From Albula goreensis (taxonomy: Eukaryota > Chordata > Actinopteri > Albuliformes > Albulidae): DNA of 64,000 nucleotides. Under the pieces are notes generated by a model. It saw nothing but the letters and a program-made list of their open reading frames with translations, did no database searches and was not told the origin of the DNA. The position numbers were made by a program, and so were the translations under genes. The stretch covers positions 15,268,063 to 15,332,062 of the forward strand of contig CM040755.1 in the NCBI GenBank assembly GCA_022829145.1, in the 5' to 3' direction. This document shows positions 59,303 to 64,000 of this stretch, one piece after another (the first letter of the stretch is position 1; the number at the start of each line of letters is the position of its first letter).

Positions 59303-62300
59303 CTAGAGAAAAAAGACTCTGTTAGGAAATCTACCACAACACCATCACACTCTACACCACACAAACAGTTCTATATCTCAGTTTACAAAATGTATTCTCA
59401 GAACTTAATTAAAACAGTGTTTTGGTGAAAATATATGTTCTTGAGTTAACCTGAAGTTGACAAGAGGAGGAATTTATGGGGGGCTAACGGGGAGCGATCC
59501 TTGAAAGGCAAACATGATTTATGATACAATAACTCAAGGGCGAAAATATCCATGTACCGCTTCTGTGGTATTATGGCACATAATAAACTGGTATTTTGTA
59601 GAAATGCAAGATACCATAAGCATGAGAATTGCACAACTACAAGGACAGCATACAACAGCAATGTAAAAAGTCCCCTTGATTCATCCTGAAGTTTTTCAAC
59701 TATATATCACATCCTGTAGGTTGAAAATGGTGTTGCACAAAGATCCCAATCTGAAAATAGACATGTCAGTGGAAGTATGAATATTTTGGCAGCAAGAGTC
59801 ATTTTCCTGACTTCTACCTACAATTATTTCTGATATGCCATGACATTCATCCTGCATATATTAGGTGTGATGTGGCGTAGGCATTCTGTTTGTAAAGTTA
59901 CTAAGCACATGTGGAGGCCCTACTTTTCAATCTAGTTCCACAAGTTACGTCACTACCCTCTGCTCCCATTTTATATGTATTTCTTCAAGTAAAATCGGGA
60001 CAGAAATGTGGCTGGAGTGGGCCTTTAAGGCAAGCAATGCAAATCTCATCACCCCAGGTACTTGCATCTCAAGCCAACACTAACATAACCTAATGAGTTT
60101 AGAGACTAAGTATTGGAAATAAAACAGTGGCTACTGCTCATTCCACACTGTTTCTGCTCTCTTAACACAGGCATTCTCTCTCCCTTTGATGCAGCAATCT
60201 GTATCTAACTCGCTGGTCCAGGAATGTAAATCATTAGACCTTGAGAGATCTCAAAACACTCCCGTTACCAACTGGTCATAGAGGTTCCTCTATCAGCAAT
60301 TGCTACACTAAGGACATGGCAGCTTAGTCACAAGTTAGATTCTCAGAGTGAAGTTTATGGGAGTGTGAGCTGTGTGACAGGCTTAATTTTGCCCCTCAGC
60401 CACATAATAGCTGAAGTTTGAATGGCTGGTTTGAATCACTATCTTCAAGTTAGACTCACCTTCTCTAAGTTGAAGAAAGAAGTTTGAAAATTAATTATCA
60501 CATCCGGGAAGAGGGCAAGTTTATTGTTCTGCACTGTTTTAGCCAGACTGATAGCAGAGAGGTGTAAGTCTGGTGTTTAAGGCTACTAACGCCCTTATGA
60601 ATTGCACTGCTCTCAAGCTAAACACATTTAATTGGCTAAATAAATCATGAATACAGGTATAAACATTTTAAAGCACTCAAATGTCTTATTCAGGCAGGGC
60701 CTCTCTTCCTGTTCACAGTATACCCATTGTATCCTTTGCAGTTCTGCTTTAGCTCTGTTCTCAATAAAATTCATTCATACTTTACAACAACCTGTTAGGC
60801 ACCCACAAGCTTTAAGATATCCTTAGTAAAAAATTAACATCTCCAGTAGCTGACAATACTTATCCTGTAGTACTGTGTGGGCTGACATGTGAAATAGTCA
60901 TAGACACATGTAGTGTAGGAATGCATGTGCTTCAACTGCAGGGCCCCTAAAGTGACACAGTACAGTGGTGACTTGTCACAATTGGTAATTTCAGACTGCA
61001 GAATTATGGAGAAATTTTTCACAAACTTCTGCTGCAATATGAGTACGACAGAGGGCTGGCAAAAACGAACAGCATAATAACAAGTAAAACAATTGTACAC
61101 GATTGAAATATGTCAAATAAATGCATAAGTAAAATAAGATTATCAATTAACAATAAATACTACATGTAGTGAAATATACTATATATGAATATAGCAGAGC
61201 CATGTTCAGTTCTCAGGCTATAGGATTGTTTCTTCAAAGACTGCTAATGCTTACATGTTGGGATGACAGGCAAACTGGGGAGACTAGCAGAGTTATGAAG
61301 GTCAGAGTCACGCACTGGGACAGCCTCCTAGAACCAGAGGGGAGAGAAAATAAACAGCGTTAGACAATTATACCCACACCCCTCTGAGATTTAATCAGGG
61401 CGTCAGAGAAGGGCGGTCACTTTAAGCCCACTTAGCAAAGAAGTCCTGGCCCTGGGTCGCAGGGAAGCCATTAATAACAACAAATAACCCAGCCAGACCC
61501 GTCATGGCAGCGGGGCCCCTGCTGGGTGGGGCCAAGGTCAGGAATTCCCCCCCCTGCATGCTGTGGATCATTAACGCCCACACCCAAGGAGAGGACCGCT
61601 GGGGTTCACCTGGCTCCCAGCACCCCAATCTGCCTACAGCAGCCACCACATTCAGCCCCACAATAGCCCACTGCTCACTAAACCCCCAAACTGAGCCTTT
61701 GTGTGGTGATCCATGGCTATTCTGGAACTCCACTGAATCTCTGAATTGAGCACATCCAAATACATCTAAAGCTACCTCTAAAACCTATGGAGGAAGGACG
61801 AAGAGTTCATTAAATCCTCTCATATAACCATAATAAAGCCTGATCCTTTCAATTACTTTAAGTGTGATGTCATTAGCAACTAAATAACATAAAACAAAAC
61901 ATTTTCCAGTTTTATACACTGTAGGGGCAGGCTTGTTGCCAGAATAGGGGACAAACATGTAAATCCAGAATCCCTTAAACACTGCAGTGGTGGAAAAGGA
62001 AAATCTCACAGCCAATGAAGTCCAGGTGAAAAGATGGAGACCAAAAAAAAAAAACAACTCTGAGTCACAATAAGATATCCGATGGTTTTCTCGGAAATGT
62101 TTTGATTCTCAGAATACCAAACTATGCATGAGCATGCCAGGGGCAAGAGGTGTTCAGTCATCTCACTGCCTCCAGGCTTCTGATGACTAAAAGTCAGCTT
62201 GCCCTTTGATACCACAAAGACGAGTCAGCACGTTGTTTTGCTATCTCTCAGAGAGCATACTCGTGTTCGCTTATCGTTCATGGGTCCGCATGGACCTGAG

Positions 62301-64000
62301 CCACAATGTTTGTTTTGGCTGAACACCAGGTCAGTAGCTGCCCTGTCCAATTAAATGATACATATCTCCCCATAAACTCTGGTGAACAGTTCCCCCTCTG
62401 TGGGACTGCTTTGCTTGGCCTTGAGCAGCCTTGATGCCCAGGGCCTGCTACTCTAATCAAGAAAGGCTGGGCATGGCTTGCCTCCTAATGATGCGGGCCA
62501 TTCACTTGTGTCATTTGTCAAGAGGAAACCCTCATTAAATCCACAGCATATCAAAATTGCAGTAGTTGAGGAAATTGCAGCACATTAGTAAATGGCTGTG
62601 CCAGACTGGGGAGTCTAAGTGGAAATGGAATGCAAGATACTTTAATCAATGACACACATGCTTTCCAGTGTGACCATCACATATTTGTGAACACCAGCTC
62701 GCACACACAAACATGCATGCACACACACAATTTTTGCCCTCTATAAACATTGTTACTCAAACATGATGATCTTTTTTGGCATCATTAAGTCATATCTGTC
62801 ACCACATGCTCATAGAGGGGAAATGAGTAACCCCAGACATGCATCACTGTCCACGAACTCCTCCACAACACACACCAGAACAGCATCTAACAAGAGCTCA
62901 AACTAATGTTAAACAGATATTTACAGGCACAGGTATTTACACACTAGCTTTCCAGTTCAATGGAATGCTCAACATTACTAATCTCACTCAAGGTCAATGA
63001 GCTGATAGCATGCCAAACACATTAAAGGAACACTGCCTAAAAGTCAAATTATTGCAATGGAGGGGAAGACATCAATCCAAAGGAAGGAGGATGATCAAAT
63101 GTGGTGATTATGAAACTGCATCAATAAGGTTACTTATTATTAGAAGCTTTTAATAGAAGTACCTTATTAAGAACAGTCAATGTAAAGAGATACTGAACCA
63201 ATTATTATTTTGTAATTGTCCTCTATTTTTTCAGGACACACCGCTGAGGTTAACATGTCATTCAAGGTGGACCAGACTGATAAATACAGTAAAAGTCATC
63301 ATGACAAGACAAGTCACAATTATAAATAATGGATAAAGTGCATTAAAAACAGGTGCAAGAACAGTTAAAATATGAGGGACAAAACATACATACAGAAAGA
63401 GCTAATAAATTATTTGCTTAGGGGATTGGAGCTGCTTCCCAAAATGTTTTAAATATGAACACATATGTCTATGACTACCCTATATGGTGCAGAATAAGTT
63501 GCCTCTCTCATCTTTAAAAGGAGCAATGGCTTCACCTCTCATATGCCCCTACATATGTTACCTTGGGTTAGACCGTAAATGATCACTTAAGTGACGATGG
63601 CGCACAGGTTGTCCAGACCCCACAGACACACCTTAAATACAAAAAATATCATGTAAACTGTCAGTTCTCTTGATTTGTGAGCTGAGCCATCATGGTCCAC
63701 AGCTGTAGAGTACAGAGTGCAGGTGAGTATGTGACCTGCTGACCCACGCAGACATATGTAAAATGTCAATTGCAAAGGCAGAGCCAGTCCAAACTGGAAA
63801 ACTGGACTCCGGGGGGAAAAGATATAGTGAATTATTACCTTAACAGATCACAGATCACATTTGATTCCAAAAACTGCACGGGGCAAAGGGTAATTCAGTT
63901 AGCCCATATCTTTTTCCCTCAACAGAAACCATAAAATGTATACTTTCAGTGATGGGCAGCTACAGGAGAAATGCATGACAATAGGAAGTAACAACATGGA
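59303..64000. other. Upstream/intron sequence of adamtsl5; no exon recognised
   Basis: This 4.7-kb stretch must contain at least the intron upstream of the signal-peptide exon, since that exon needs one more base and a start codon from an exon to its right. I found no convincing ATG exon, TSP1-like or other conserved segment. Short A-runs and CA-rich tracts near 62,700-62,740 are the only repeats evident. Confidence 0.5.

Overview
This window is vertebrate nuclear DNA, almost certainly from a ray-finned fish. It holds intron-split genes with GT-AG and a few GC-AG splice sites, long CA/GT microsatellites, a Tc1-type transposon remnant and no bacterial-style operons. I rebuilt seven protein-coding genes exon by exon. 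Every splice join keeps the reading frame, and for VPS33B, HDDC3, MFAP1 and HYPK the total length is equal or nearly equal to the family's usual length. I saw no RNA gene or CRISPR array.

Layout. (1) 1-22,082 is a minus-strand tandem cluster. Reading right to left it holds vps33b (SM-family membrane-traffic protein), prc1 (antiparallel microtubule bundler of cytokinesis) and a 12-exon gene for a Rieske domain fused to a DUF455 ferritin-like domain. (2) hddc3 (MESH1 nucleotide hydrolase) starts about 1 kb from vps33b on the plus strand. (3) mfap1 (spliceosomal protein, plus) converges on hypk (NatA regulator/chaperone, minus). (4) After about 5 kb with no recognisable gene, serinc4 (multipass membrane protein, plus) spans about 12 kb; its introns carry two large CA arrays, a degenerate 36-bp minisatellite and a non-autonomous Tc1/mariner element. 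(5) adamtsl5 (secreted TSP1/spacer/NTR matrix protein, minus) fills the right end. Its first exon with the start codon could not be placed.

The genes do not form one pathway. They are a conserved neighbourhood: PRC1-VPS33B-HDDC3 and MFAP1-HYPK-SERINC4 are two separate groups on human chromosome 15 (15q26 and 15q15), here joined, while ADAMTSL5 is on human chromosome 19.

The most unusual item is the Rieske-DUF455 gene. One 423-residue polypeptide carries an intact [2Fe-2S] ligand set and an intact E...ExxH...E...ExxH di-iron ligand pattern. It looks like a self-contained electron-transfer plus oxygen-activating enzyme of unknown substrate. Other points worth a second look are the GC-AG introns in prc1 and hypk, a CCAAT/CHR cell-cycle promoter upstream of prc1, and a CA array starting 36 bases after a serinc4 5' splice site.
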